Source: Liolophura sinensis (Eukaryota; Mollusca; Polyplacophora; Chitonida; Chitonidae). Taken from it: a stretch of 64,000 nucleotides of DNA. The position numbers and the translations under genes were made by a program. Numbering within the stretch: the first letter of the stretch is position 1; each line of letters starts with the position of its first letter. The stretch covers positions 76,251,966-76,315,965 of the forward strand of contig NC_088300.1 in NCBI RefSeq assembly GCF_032854445.1. Reading direction: 5' to 3'. Of the stretch, positions 23,191-33,498 are shown piece by piece. The notes under the pieces were generated by a model that was not told the DNA's origin, ran no database searches, and saw only the letters and a program-made list of their open reading frames with translations.

Positions 23191-24427
23191 GAAATGCGTC
23201 CCCAATCTCCGCCCTCACACACACCTAAAAAAAAGAAAGAAAAAACATAAAAAAAGAATAAAATAGCACTACCTTCTGTAATCTATAGTCATTGGAAGTG
23301 CTTGATAAACCCAAAGTTGTCTAAACATTGGTGTGTGTTACAGAAGAGAAAATAGATTGCAAGACACGATATTCGATGCGTTGATGCCGGCCAAAAACGA
23401 GCCCAATCATTGGAGGCACTTGTAATCCAATGTATCTGAACATGAATATGATGTAGAACAGAAAATGATCCGTGCAAAACATCTTGTCCACCGAAATTTA
23501 GCTCTGCCCTCAGATATCGTGAAGGCTCAATGTCCTGGCCTACCAATCTAAAGGTCTAATCCACCTCTCGCTGTTTTGACTGCGTCTTTTAAATCTTCTT
23601 TTGTGTTATGAATTTTGTGTTATTACCTGACGAAAGACAGTGTTTCTCTTCCACCATTCCGGTTCCCTAAACCCACACATAAATTAAGAGCAGAATTCTT
23701 AAGAAACAATCAAATAAGTACATGCGGTCGGTATTATATACACTTGATAACGATGTTAAGTTTTGCTAGGATAGGTCATACAAATGAACCACAGATGTTC
23801 TCTTTGAAAGTCCAATCATCTTCGTTTAAGATCTTTGTATTATAAGGTTACGCAAACGAACTCGAACCCTTTACTTAATTGCACGAACTGATCTATTTCT
23901 TACTCATGAAAAATTCAAATTTTGGCGTATGCTGTATAAACAGTTAAAATAAACTCTTGACATACCGCTGAAGAAAATATTTGAAGAAAATGACGTGAGC
24001 ATTTTAAGTAACTTAAAACGTACCATAAAAAGGCGGATGAAGAGACATTAGGAACCCATTCTCACATATGAGAACAGAGTATTCGGTACGTATTGTCCAT
24101 TTCCAAAGTGCGTAAGTATCTCATTTTTATATCATTATATCATTAATCAATCAAAAGGTTTCCATCTTACAAGACACGTTTTAATTAACAACCCCTGTAA
24201 GCATGGCAGTGTTGTTCGAAGTGGTGTAGGCCTACTGTTGTCAACATGTTTTCGTCATTTCACATACACGGGGCATTCAATGTTTTAACCAATAAAACTG
24301 AAAAGCATTTAATTTTCACCGTACCTTGTCAGTGTTAGTGCAATGAGACAATTATCTGATATAAAGCAGACCTCTACTCCTTATTAGCCCAGGCACTCCA
24401 TAGGTCAAGGCCCAACATTTCACATAT
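23191..24427. other. Non-coding stretch
   Basis: No exon, repeat array or transposon end recognised; only short unconvincing frames. Confidence 0.4.
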
Positions 24428-24429
24428 TA

Positions 24430-24686
24430 TTCATTTATTTCATTTGATTGGTGTTTTACGCCGTACTCAAGAATATTTCACTTAAACGACGGCGGCCAGC
24501 ATTATGGTGGGCAAAGCCCGGGAGAAACCCACGACCATCCGCAGGTTGCTGTTAGACCTTCCCACGTACGGCCGGAGAGGAAGCCAGCATGAGCTGGACT
24601 TGAACTCACAGCAACCGGATTAATAAGAGACTCCTGGGTCGTTAAGCTGCGCTAACGCGCTAACCAACTGAGCCACGGAGGCCCCC
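24430..24686 (-). mobile_element. Near full-length tRNA-headed SINE
   Basis: Same family as 11782-12051, with intact head (GGGGCCTCCGTGGCTCAGTT), box B region, body and tail. A short deletion removes part of the body around the GGAAACCGGG block (GTGGGCAAAGCCCGGG here). Confidence 0.92.
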
Positions 24687-24689
24687 TCT

Positions 24690-26050
24690 CACATATTGAT
24701 ACTACCCAGGGGAGCCAATTCTCCTCGTTATTTTTAACTCGGTGCATGTCTTTAGTTTATATAGCAAAAGCGTAGCTTTTTAGTAGTTATCTAACTTTTA
24801 ATGCACACCCTGTATTTGTCAATGTGTTAACTCAGATTTTGCTAAATGCATTGTAATAACACGGCTTTGTAAACCCTCAGGCAACTCAGAAACCATGTTT
24901 TTACCTTTTGAAATACTGCCTTAACTCATGCAAGTAGTTCGTGTCAAACATAATGGAATAATATAATTGCTCGATGAAGTGCAACACGGGGTACAAAATT
25001 TTTCTTTTTACACCTTTCCCCCACCCAGTAAAATGCTGTTGAGATCCAATTTATATCAGTGACACCACATCCATATGTTTTGATTATGTTTTGCTTCGGA
25101 GATTGTACTCATATAGCTGTGTTTTTCTATACATTTTGAATGCTGAATTAAAGCAGTGTATGTGTGTATCAAGAATCAAAAGCTTGACGTGATCACTTAT
25201 TTTAACAAATATATGGTCAAAATGGCCATCATGGCCAATGCAGGATGCATTATTTTAAACTCATTTTACCAGGATTTACTATTCAGGGAGAGTGTTTAAT
25301 GGTCTTTCATATACTTCACGTTATTGTTTTGTTTGCCTTTGAATTCAAAGGAGTCATTTATGCCCTCTGTAAAAACTTTGTCTTGGTGATTGACAGATCT
25401 GATATAAATATTTATTAAACGCCAAATATATCACCAAATGATAGCAATGGCAATGTGAGTATGACTCATCTTTACAACAGGTAAGACAATAACTTACTTG
25501 AGCTAATTGACCTCATCTGAACCTTACAATTATAATTGTAAAGGAAAGAAGTACATAGCTTTATGTATCTGACAAATGAATCAAACCATCGGATAAAAAG
25601 CTTACAGATTTTAGATGTAAAGGTACAAGTGAAAGGAATATTCTGCTAACAGCTCAAATTAAACACATTGTTTAGGCAAATAATGGATTGTTAACTTCAC
25701 TTTGTCATAAACAATACAAACCATATGCACTGATGTGTTCTGTCACATTTAGTATAATCTATGCGGCAACTGTGTAACACGTCACCTTCGGTATAATTTA
25801 TATACATCTATTGTGTATATACAACGCATAGGGCGATTTGTGCAAAATGTTGACCACCACATCTAAACAAGTTTGGGGTCGTATTATCAGAGCTCAATGC
25901 CGCAGCTCCTATATAGTACATGTGCATGTATAATGGGCATGTGCGGTGTTCCATTATATCTTTTAAACTTAATATACGTATATAGGTCTGCCTCCGAAAG
26001 AAAATAATAAATAAGCCGGTAAAGCTTGAAAACAGCCTTAAAACGTATGT
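24690..26050. other. Non-coding stretch between SINEs
   Basis: AT-rich sequence without recognisable genes or repeats. Confidence 0.4.
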
Positions 26051-26054
26051 TTAT

Positions 26055-26150
26055 TTGATGTTTAACGTCGTATACTCATGGTCGAGTTTCGTGTGCTTTT
26101 ATGAAGGCTTATGGGCGGAGGAACCTGCCTGAGTCCATGTGAGCCTGTAC
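26055..26150 (-). mobile_element. SINE 3'-end fragment, divergent
   Basis: TTTATTTGATGTTTAACGTC followed by GTATACTCATGGTCGAGTTTC resembles the tail-side end of the SINE families here. No head is present. Confidence 0.4.
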
Positions 26151-26344
26151 AAGACATCTGATCTTTTATAATTTTATTTCGAAACATCAGTGTAGAATAG
26201 AAATGTACCTAATGCCTATACGCTGAGATAAGGTGTAGTCTCGATGAGGCCATTAAGTCTCTTATACTTAGGCATGTGATTTCGAAAATTTAAGAATTTG
26301 TCTTTGTTAGGCGCTACAAGTACAAACCATCGCATAAATTGTGT

Positions 26345-26692
26345 ATGTATGTATATGCTTTGGGGTTTTACGTCGTACTTAACAATTTTTCAGTCATATG
26401 ACGAGGAGTCATCATTGTGTGTGTGTGTACATACATACTGCGTCTTCGTGTGGCAGGGGGAGCTCCATGCTGCCAAAGTGCTGCCGAATCATGCCGAAGA
26501 CACCACACATGACACCTCGGCCGCGTTAACCAGTTCTGTTTCCTTGCTCTGACCTTTCAGTGTTGGGTGCCAATCGAGGCTGCAACAAGTACGTATCATG
26601 TGGTCTTAGGTATGACCCGACCCTGTTTTGTTACTAGGTCTCCCAACTTCGATGCGGACGCTCTAACCATTCAGCCACCGAAGCGCGGTCGC
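26345..26692 (-). mobile_element. SINE of a second family
   Basis: Read on the minus strand it begins with a tRNA-like head (GCGCTTCGGTGGCTGAATGG, TTAGAGCGTCCGCATCGAAG). The body contains CATGTGTGGTGTCTTCGGCA, and it ends near TAAGTACGACGTAAAACCCC. The tail region resembles the main SINE, but the head and body are unrelated to it. Confidence 0.7.
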
Positions 26693-28038
26693 ATAAAGTA
26701 ACTTTCTTCCTGTAATTGTCCTATACAGTGCGCTTTCAAATTAGCCGGCAAGTCCCCAAAATACGTCCAAGTAGGTATATTGATCGAAATGAGTAGATGA
26801 TGTTATACTTGTAACATGCACTTATACAGCAATACTGAAGTCGACTTTCCAACAAAACGGCATACTGGGAGCAAGTTATTTAAACAAGGAGTCCACCATG
26901 CATGTGTGTGCTACACTTAAGAACATAAATAAGAAGAACATGTGTACAAAATGACAAAACTATATTAATAATGAAGTTTACACGTCTATCGCGTATTCAC
27001 ATGATATACATAAGATGTGAGCGAAGTTCAAAGTTTCACGAAGACGCCCCTCACCGCCACCGGACAAAACCGTTCTCGTATATGAAACGCGACGTTAGGA
27101 GGTTAGACACAAGTTAGATACGATATGCTGATAAGTCGTTTAATAATTGTGAAAGATTTCTACAATCTGTACTTTCGCACACTATATAGGTTATAAGAAC
27201 AAGACTATCATCAAGTGTTTCTGAGCTCACACGAACAGAAAATCTGCTGTGAAGTGAAAGAAGTATACCCGCTCAACTCTTTGACATTTCTCCACCATTC
27301 CTATATAGCAGGTAAGCTACAAGGAAGGCGTAGGTATGGTATTCTGTTCATTTTCTTGAACCGTCAGATGATGTATCATACGTATATGTGAGTAACACAC
27401 GAAGTGTGGATTTGACTTCACGTGTTAAAACCTCTTGCTCAAGAGTTTTTTCACTGGTATATACATCTAGACCAAGTTTAGCCTATATGGGTGGAGAAAA
27501 CTGTATCGACTGACCGGAGTAAGAAGCATATGTGTATATCTGATATAGATAGCAGATGGTCTTTTGGTCACCCTATAACGCTATAAAATATTACCATAAA
27601 AATCTCCAAAATATAAATCAAAATAGTTTTGGGGTCAATTTGACCTGATTGGAACTTCAAATGGCACTGAGGCCTACCGTGTTATAGTCCAGCCTTGTAA
27701 TAATCCGGCGAAGTGTCTGAACTATATTACTTCGTCTAGTCACGTTAAAGTATATAAACGTAAACAAGTAATCAATGGTGAATGAGTGGAAACCTTGAAA
27801 CCATCATCGTTTCACCTCGCTCAGTTGACTTACTCGACCTTGGCATTAACCTGATCGTGACGTGTGTGAATGAGCATGACATTTTGTGCACAAGAGACGC
27901 GAGCATTGTGTATGTTCTTATCCTTCATACGATTCACAGTACATTTCACTGTGAACGGATTATAACGTATAAACGTTCGTTTTGTTTGTTTTTAATCTTC
28001 AGATTAAGTAGCAACCCTTGGGATCACGTGTATCCAGG
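26693..28038. other. Upstream region of the LRR gene
   Basis: No coding exon recognised. A possible leader acceptor (TTTTTAATCTTCAG) ends at about 28002, so the LRR gene may have a non-coding first exon in this stretch. Confidence 0.4.
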
Positions 28039-29592
28039 ATGGGGTCAATAAGCCATATCCTTGTCGTCTTCTGCTTAACCTTACTTAGCAGCCAGGGGTT
28101 TTTGTTTCTTGACGACTCTTGTCCATATGCCAAACCTTGTGTGTGCAGCTTGTCATCTATTTACTGCCAGAATCAAGGCCTGAGACAAGTACCACAGATG
28201 ATTAAACCGCAAATCAACTCCTACTACTCCATGGATGTATCACAGAATCTAATTACGTCACTACCTGCTGCTGCTTTCAAAAATCTCACCGTCGGAACTC
28301 TGATCGTAGGGCCAAATCCACTAACCAATATTGACGATGCTGCCTTTGTTGGCTTAAATGTAACCTGGTTGATTCTGGCAAATGTGCCTGGCATGACCCA
28401 AATCCCCGCTTCTGTAAGTCATCTAAGCACTCTTAAGAAGTTATATGTATATCGGACGAACATAACTGGCCTGGATGATTCCCTGATGAAAGGTATCGGC
28501 GACACACTGGAAGAACTGTCAATATCTTCAACAAATATCACAGTTTGGCCAACAAGTATGCAATATGCCACAAAACTGAGAGATTTGTCTGCTGGAGGCA
28601 ACACTTACAACGACATCCCTGACAACGCCTTCCAGGGGTTTTACCACAGTCTGGAATCTGTAAGTTTACGTAAGTGCGGACTGAACGCTGTTCCTCGAAA
28701 AGCTCTTGGGAGATTGATAAAGCTGAAAACATTGGACCTAAGCAACAACCCTTTCATCCTTTTCCCAGATGATTCATTCGGTCCAAGCCTCCAAAATTCC
28801 TTAAACACCCTGTACATTTCAAAGACCAGCGTCTCTGACATACCACCAGCAGTGAGATCGCTCACATTTCTAAGCACCTTGGGTCTGTGTCCAAACCCCG
28901 TGAAAACTCTGAACATGATGTCATTCGGTGGACTGAGCAAATCTTTAGAGAGGCTGTACATGGCAGGATGTGAAATGGAAAGTATTCCACCGGTTATGAA
29001 GACTTTAACCCAGTTGACCTTGTTAGATCTTACGAAGAGCGGACTGACAACTATTCGGGACGACGACTTCAATGGATTGTCAGTTCTAAATGAACTAAAC
29101 CTGGAACGGAACAGGTTCATCAAAATAAGCGACCACGCTTTCCGAGGGTTGAAGTATCTCCACAAACTAACACTTTTCCAGTCCAATCTGACGGCGCTTC
29201 CAAGAGCTGTGAACGACTTGCCATTCTTGAAGGATCTATATGCGTATGAAAATCAGATAACCACGATTCCTGATAACAGTCTGGTTGGTGCGAGGTCTTT
29301 ACACCACCTGGTTCTGGACGATAACCCGATCAGCCAGATAAGTGACCACGCCTTTGACGGAGCCTCCTCCCTCACCCTGATCATGATGACTAGAGGTAAA
29401 ATGACGACGGTCCCCAAGGCGTTGACGGCCCTGGATGGGTTTAGCAGAATCAATCTCAGCGACAACCCAGTCCAATGTACTTGTGATCTTAAGTGGATCC
29501 TCAACTACGTCAATATAGAGGTTGGTGGAGACTGCTACAACATGCCGCTTAGCGTCTCCAAATACATCCATACCCGCCTAATACATTGCTGA
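28039..29592 (+). CDS. Secreted leucine-rich-repeat protein, 517 aa, single exon
   Basis: An intronless reading frame begins with a hydrophobic signal peptide (residues 1-20, core ILVVFCLTLLSS). A cysteine-rich LRRNT-like segment follows (CPYAKPCVCSLSSIYC). Then come roughly fifteen 22-26-residue leucine-rich repeats with xLxxLxLxxN cores such as LKTLDLSNNPF and LTLLDLTKSGL, and a C-terminal LRRCT cap (NPVQCTCDLKWILNYV ... C). There is no transmembrane segment or GPI-like tail after the cap, so a secreted product is inferred. The frame stays open seven codons further upstream but offers only a TTG there. The ATG at 28039 places the signal peptide at the N-terminus. Invertebrate LRR proteins of this build act in adhesion, signalling or pathogen recognition; no specific function can be assigned. 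Neighbouring genes do not look functionally linked. Confidence 0.88.
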   Translation: MGSISHILVVFCLTLLSSQGFLFLDDSCPYAKPCVCSLSSIYCQNQGLRQVPQMIKPQINSYYSMDVSQNLITSLPAAAFKNLTVGTLIVGPNPLTNIDDAAFVGLNVTWLILANVPGMTQIPASVSHLSTLKKLYVYRTNITGLDDSLMKGIGDTLEELSISSTNITVWPTSMQYATKLRDLSAGGNTYNDIPDNAFQGFYHSLESVSLRKCGLNAVPRKALGRLIKLKTLDLSNNPFILFPDDSFGPSLQNSLNTLYISKTSVSDIPPAVRSLTFLSTLGLCPNPVKTLNMMSFGGLSKSLERLYMAGCEMESIPPVMKTLTQLTLLDLTKSGLTTIRDDDFNGLSVLNELNLERNRFIKISDHAFRGLKYLHKLTLFQSNLTALPRAVNDLPFLKDLYAYENQITTIPDNSLVGARSLHHLVLDDNPISQISDHAFDGASSLTLIMMTRGKMTTVPKALTALDGFSRINLSDNPVQCTCDLKWILNYVNIEVGGDCYNMPLSVSKYIHTRLIHC

Positions 29593-31438
29593 AAGACGTA
29601 TACATGAACATCGTGTCAGAAAAAACTATTTTAGTCCGGAGCAAGCTCCATTTATCATATAATATATAGGATGAACGTGGTATTACAAGGCATTAGTCTG
29701 ATTAAACTTATGTTGCACTTAGGCACAGTCCAAATCTCTGTTGATCAACACACCAAATGAATCTAACAAAGCTTGTAAAATCTAACGATGTCTCCCTACT
29801 TGATTGCATGTAGGCCTACATATATTTTCGTTTTCAGAGGTATAGTTTGTTAAAGTGTTACTTCAGTCCTAAGAGAAGCTACGCGGAAATATTAAAATGA
29901 TATAAAAGGATACCCTAGGGAACAGAGCCAACACCAGGGTTCAATAAGATTTACGACGAATAACACTATTTAACTAATGTAAGTGAAAAGTTCTCAAAAA
30001 CAAAATCTTCGGCAGTTTCCGTAAAATTTTCCTGATGTGACGTGACAATGTTCCTTATGTGACGATGAATCAAGTAGATGTGACCTTGGGTAAGGCAGTT
30101 ATCCTGGAATGACGTCATGCGCGCTTGAAAGTGCCGACGTCATTTGCTGCTTTACGTCAGGGATGGGTGACGCCAAATGTTCTTGCATGACGTAACACCA
30201 GGCAAAATTGGTAACGACAGAAAAGTTTTGTTTCTGTATTATCCTCCGAAACTAGTGACAGCAGTTTTGATACATTGCTATTTTTTAAATAATTTAGAAA
30301 AGCAGTTCGGACTATCTCAATCCTTATCATTTAATCCTCCTTTTGAGACATTCACGTCTTCACACTGTAGTAGATGTTTAAACACCTAGGATCTGCCCGG
30401 TTTCATCCCGCCATAATGCTGACCGCCTCGGGTGGGTATAAAGAAATGGGCCGTACTTTGACACTAAATATCTCCGAAACCTTCTTATGTCAGCTTCGAA
30501 AAATTTACACTCAAAAGCCATTATGTCTTAAGTATACAGAACAAATTTCAATTTCATCCTTTAAGATTTCTATTCACGGGACCAAAATCAAAACAGAGTC
30601 AAAAACGCATGTTCCGGACATTTCAAAATGATGTTCTCCCTTGTTTTACTTGAAAAGGTGATCAATTGGTCCTCCATCTTCTCGGTAGACGGCGCGCAAA
30701 CGTTTCTTCTATGAATTTATTGAGTCCCGAATCCCCTTAAGAGTCCTTGATGCGTGTCACACAAGTGCAGCGTGCGCTCTACTCATGACACCTGACAGGT
30801 GATGCAATGTAGGTCACCGGAACGTGCGTTTTTGAGGCTATGTTTTCCTTTTAACCCTATATTACATCCCCATAAAGCCGTATTCAACATTTTAAGAACA
30901 CTTTAAAAATAAAACACATTCTTTGATAATATAAAACCATGAAGTGTTATCGAATAAGAGACTTGATTCTTTAACACGTTAAGTTCACAGATCTTAAATC
31001 TTTCAACAGACAATCTTTCTTCAGACCTTTTGTCATTTCTCGTGACCTCTCATCAAGCTGTATTCCCAACAGTACACTACACGCAACCGGCATCATGTTG
31101 CGGGACCAATACTTTACAATATACAGCTTTTTTAAACGAAAGTGTTTTAAAGCTGCAGATCACAATGGTCTCTATACATATCAGTCACACAAATTCTTGC
31201 GTTGTTGCATACAGTATCAGAAAGCGCCTCCATTTAAATTTGCGTACCAGCATCTCATAAATGATGTTAAATTCGGTGTGCGTATGTACATTGTGGTACT
31301 CTCATGTGGATGTAACTGGGAGTGTGCTAGTTCAGGAAAGTTTACATAAAAGTGAGTTTCAGACAAATTATCGGCAGCTGAGTTAGGTTATGGGACTTCA
31401 TGAGGCTTACCAAAAGTGCAAAAGTATCATCGCTAGTT
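29593..31438. other. Intergenic region between LRR and CD225-like genes
   Basis: It should contain the 3' UTRs of two convergent genes. It includes the CRE-like cluster at 30038-30195 and a short SINE-body fragment at about 30391-30440 (ATCCCGCCATAATGCTGACC). No coding exon recognised. Confidence 0.45.
30038..30195. promoter_or_regulatory. Cluster of CRE/ATF-like TGACG sites
   Basis: Seven TGACG cores occur in 158 bp: 30038, 30060, a perfect palindromic CRE TGACGTCA at 30110-30117, GACGTCA at 30136-30142, TACGTCA at 30153-30159, TGACG at 30168 and TGACGTAA at 30188-30195. CREB/ATF-family bZIP factors bind such sites. The density suggests an enhancer or a cryptic promoter, but no adjacent transcription start was identified. 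Confidence 0.45.
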
Positions 31439-32026
31439 TCAGTTCTTCCTGGTTGTAAGATACACCACGATAAACAAGATGACACTACCCGTCAGCAGTG
31501 TCAGGAACATGCCAAAGAAGAAGAGGAATGTTGCCCATCTGGCATAAACTTTCGCTTTTGAGTCGTTTCCCACTTGATAGAATCGATCGGACTTGTTCAT
31601 GGTGCGAACGGCAGGCAGGCAACAGATGAGGAAAAATACCATACAGCAAGGCGAGATAGACACGGCATGGATATGGTGGTTAAACCGGTTGTACGGGTTC
31701 GGCAAGATGGTGGCTGTAGAGGTCGTGGACACCATCGAGCTGACCGAGTCCCGCTTCAGTTCGGTCATGTTAGCACCGCCACTCAAATTAACGGCGAGAT
31801 CCTGGATAGAGATCTCACTGGGTCTCCGTTCACTTCTCGATGCCCTCCTCTCTGCATTTTGGTTTGGTCGCAGTGAAAACCTCCTCTGTCCGTGAATATC
31901 ACCGGCTTCATTATGTTGAACCGAGTGCTTCTTGTAAATGTTATGATAGCCAGAGTATAAAGGTCCATGTGCATCAGATGGGGATGTACTTGGGGAAGAC
32001 ACGGTTTGTAGTTCATCATCAGTCAT
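31439..32026 (-). CDS. CD225/dispanin-like two-pass membrane protein, 195 aa
   Basis: The frame starts at MTDDELQ and ends TTRKN. Residues 1-115 are Ser/Arg-rich and polar, presumably cytoplasmic. The C-terminal 80 residues hold a first hydrophobic stretch (ISPCCMVFFLICCLPAV), a polar loop with KSDRFYQVGNDSKAKVYARW, and a second long membrane segment (FLFFFGMFLTLLTGSVILFIV). Cys-Cys at the start of the first membrane segment, a charged loop containing a small-residue YARWA stretch, and a second membrane helix at the extreme C-terminus are the layout of the CD225/dispanin family (IFITM, PRRT, TMEM233 groups). The match is by architecture, not a strong motif. A good splice acceptor lies just upstream (exon edge at 32090), so the gene has at least one 5' leader exon further right. 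The open frame also extends to an ATG in that leader, but the MTDDE start is favoured because it lies within the exon. Confidence 0.6.
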   Translation of the reverse strand: MTDDELQTVSSPSTSPSDAHGPLYSGYHNIYKKHSVQHNEAGDIHGQRRFSLRPNQNAERRASRSERRPSEISIQDLAVNLSGGANMTELKRDSVSSMVSTTSTATILPNPYNRFNHHIHAVSISPCCMVFFLICCLPAVRTMNKSDRFYQVGNDSKAKVYARWATFLFFFGMFLTLLTGSVILFIVVYLTTRKN

Positions 32027-32192
32027 CTTGAAACAAGTCTTATGGCACACCTCCTGAGGATTTCTATGGAAGACAGATTCACAAATAAACCTGGAATAAA
32101 ACATGTCAGAAGAGTTAAAAAAACAAAAAAAGTATTTACCGCGTTGTCATTACGAGTCACAGTGGTTGTTCCAGTTTCATCGTATTTACGTG

Positions 32193-32331
32193 GGAAGGTA
32201 ATTCAGCTACCTGCGGATGGTCGTGGGTTTCCCCCGGCTGTGTCCGTTGTCCTCCCACCATAATGCTGACCGAGGTAGTATAAGTGAAAAATTCTTGAGT
32301 ACGGCGTAAAACACCAATCAAATAAATAATA
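32193..32331 (+). mobile_element. SINE 3' half
   Basis: Main family, sense strand: CTACCTGCGGATGGTCGTGG, CCTCCCACCATAATGCTGAC, then ATTCTTGAGTACGGCGTAAA and the CAATCAAATAAATAA tail. It lies just upstream of the CD225-like gene's leader acceptor. Confidence 0.88.
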
Positions 32332-32890
32332 AATCATTGTATTCAAGTCCACAAGGTTTACCCAGACCGTATCTAGTCTTGTTCTCTCCTCTGAAAACGC
32401 CAGTTTAAACCTTCAAAAATCTGGGTCCACTCCGTGTGTCTTTCCTTGTTGATTAACATGATGGATTAGATAGTTCATATGCACCTTACCCAGTGTGTAG
32501 GCTACATCACGTGATGTTTTTTTTAAACTGAGATCAGAGCAGCAGGTTACTAACTGATTTGTAACAATATAGCCGACAAAAAGTTGCTAACCTGTTTCAC
32601 TCCCTGAAAAGAGTTTATTATTGCAAAACATATACTATGCAGCCACTTTTCTTTAAATTGTATAACTTATGCACTGATATCTTGCATCAGACGGAATAAG
32701 CTTTATATGTAAGTTACAGCTCGACCACACAAACACCATGCATCGACCTACATATGGCACAACCCTATGTATGGGCATCTACAGAGGTTCACCCATACAA
32801 AACCTTTACTAAAACTTTCTGAATAGCAGGTGAACGAAAATACATAACAGCAACTTTTACCACGCAAATTAAAGGTCAACAAGTGTGTTA
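32332..32890. other. Intergenic stretch left of POLN
   Basis: No gene or repeat recognised. It lies between the CD225-like gene's 5' side and the repeats that follow the POLN stop codon. Confidence 0.4.
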
Positions 32891-32894
32891 CGGA

Positions 32895-33498
32895 CAGTAA
32901 GCTTGTGTCTTGGTTTGTTCATGATGTGTAAATGTCCTCTCTGTCTGCTGGGAAGCACTCCAGATAAAATCCAGCTGATATACTGGGTCTGTGTATTAGC
33001 AGGTTTAGTGATGCGAAGCACTCCAGGTAGAATCCAGCTGATATACTGGGTCTGTGTATAATTAGATACAGTCAGTGATGGGAAGCACTCCACATAAAAT
33101 CCAGCTGACATATTGGGTTTGTGTACAACCAGGTATAGTGATTGTAAGCACTGCAGAAGCATGTTCTTGGCAATAAGGTTGTGTCTATTGGTTTGTTCAT
33201 GGTGTGTGAACAATGTCCTCTCTGCTTGCACCCTCTCTAACACACTCCAGATAAAATCCTGCTGACATACTGGGTCTGTGTACATGCAAGTATAGTGATG
33301 GGACACACTCCAGATAAAATCTTGCTGACATACTGGGTCTGTGTACAGGCAGGTATAGTAATGGGAAGCACTCCAGATAAAATTCAGCTGACATACTGGG
33401 TCTGTGTACAAGCAGGTACAGTGATGGGACATACTCCAGATAAAATCCAGCTGATATACTGGGTCTATGTACAAGCAGGTATAGTGACTATAAGCATT
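32895..33498 (-). repeat. Compound tandem repeat built partly from the POLN last exon
   Basis: Units of about 62 bp (CACTCCAGATAAAATCCAGC, TGACATACTGGGTCTGTGTA) are interrupted by at least two degraded copies of the end of POLN exon 23. Those copies read TTGGTTTGTTCATGATGTGT (about 32911) and TTGGTTTGTTCATGGTGTGT (about 33189), against TTGGTTTGTTCATGATCTGT in the real exon (33534). On the minus strand one copy still translates as GHLHIMNKP, next to GHLQIMNKP of the true C-terminus. The array begins immediately after the POLN stop and probably lies in its 3' UTR. Confidence 0.85.

Noticed and set aside
28641-29186. 181-codon minus-strand open frame inside the LRR gene
   Set aside because: Antisense shadow of a clear LRR coding sequence.
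32869-33474. 201-codon minus-strand open frame
   Set aside because: It is a run through the 62-bp repeats and duplicated POLN exon pieces downstream of the POLN stop; no start context or independent motif.
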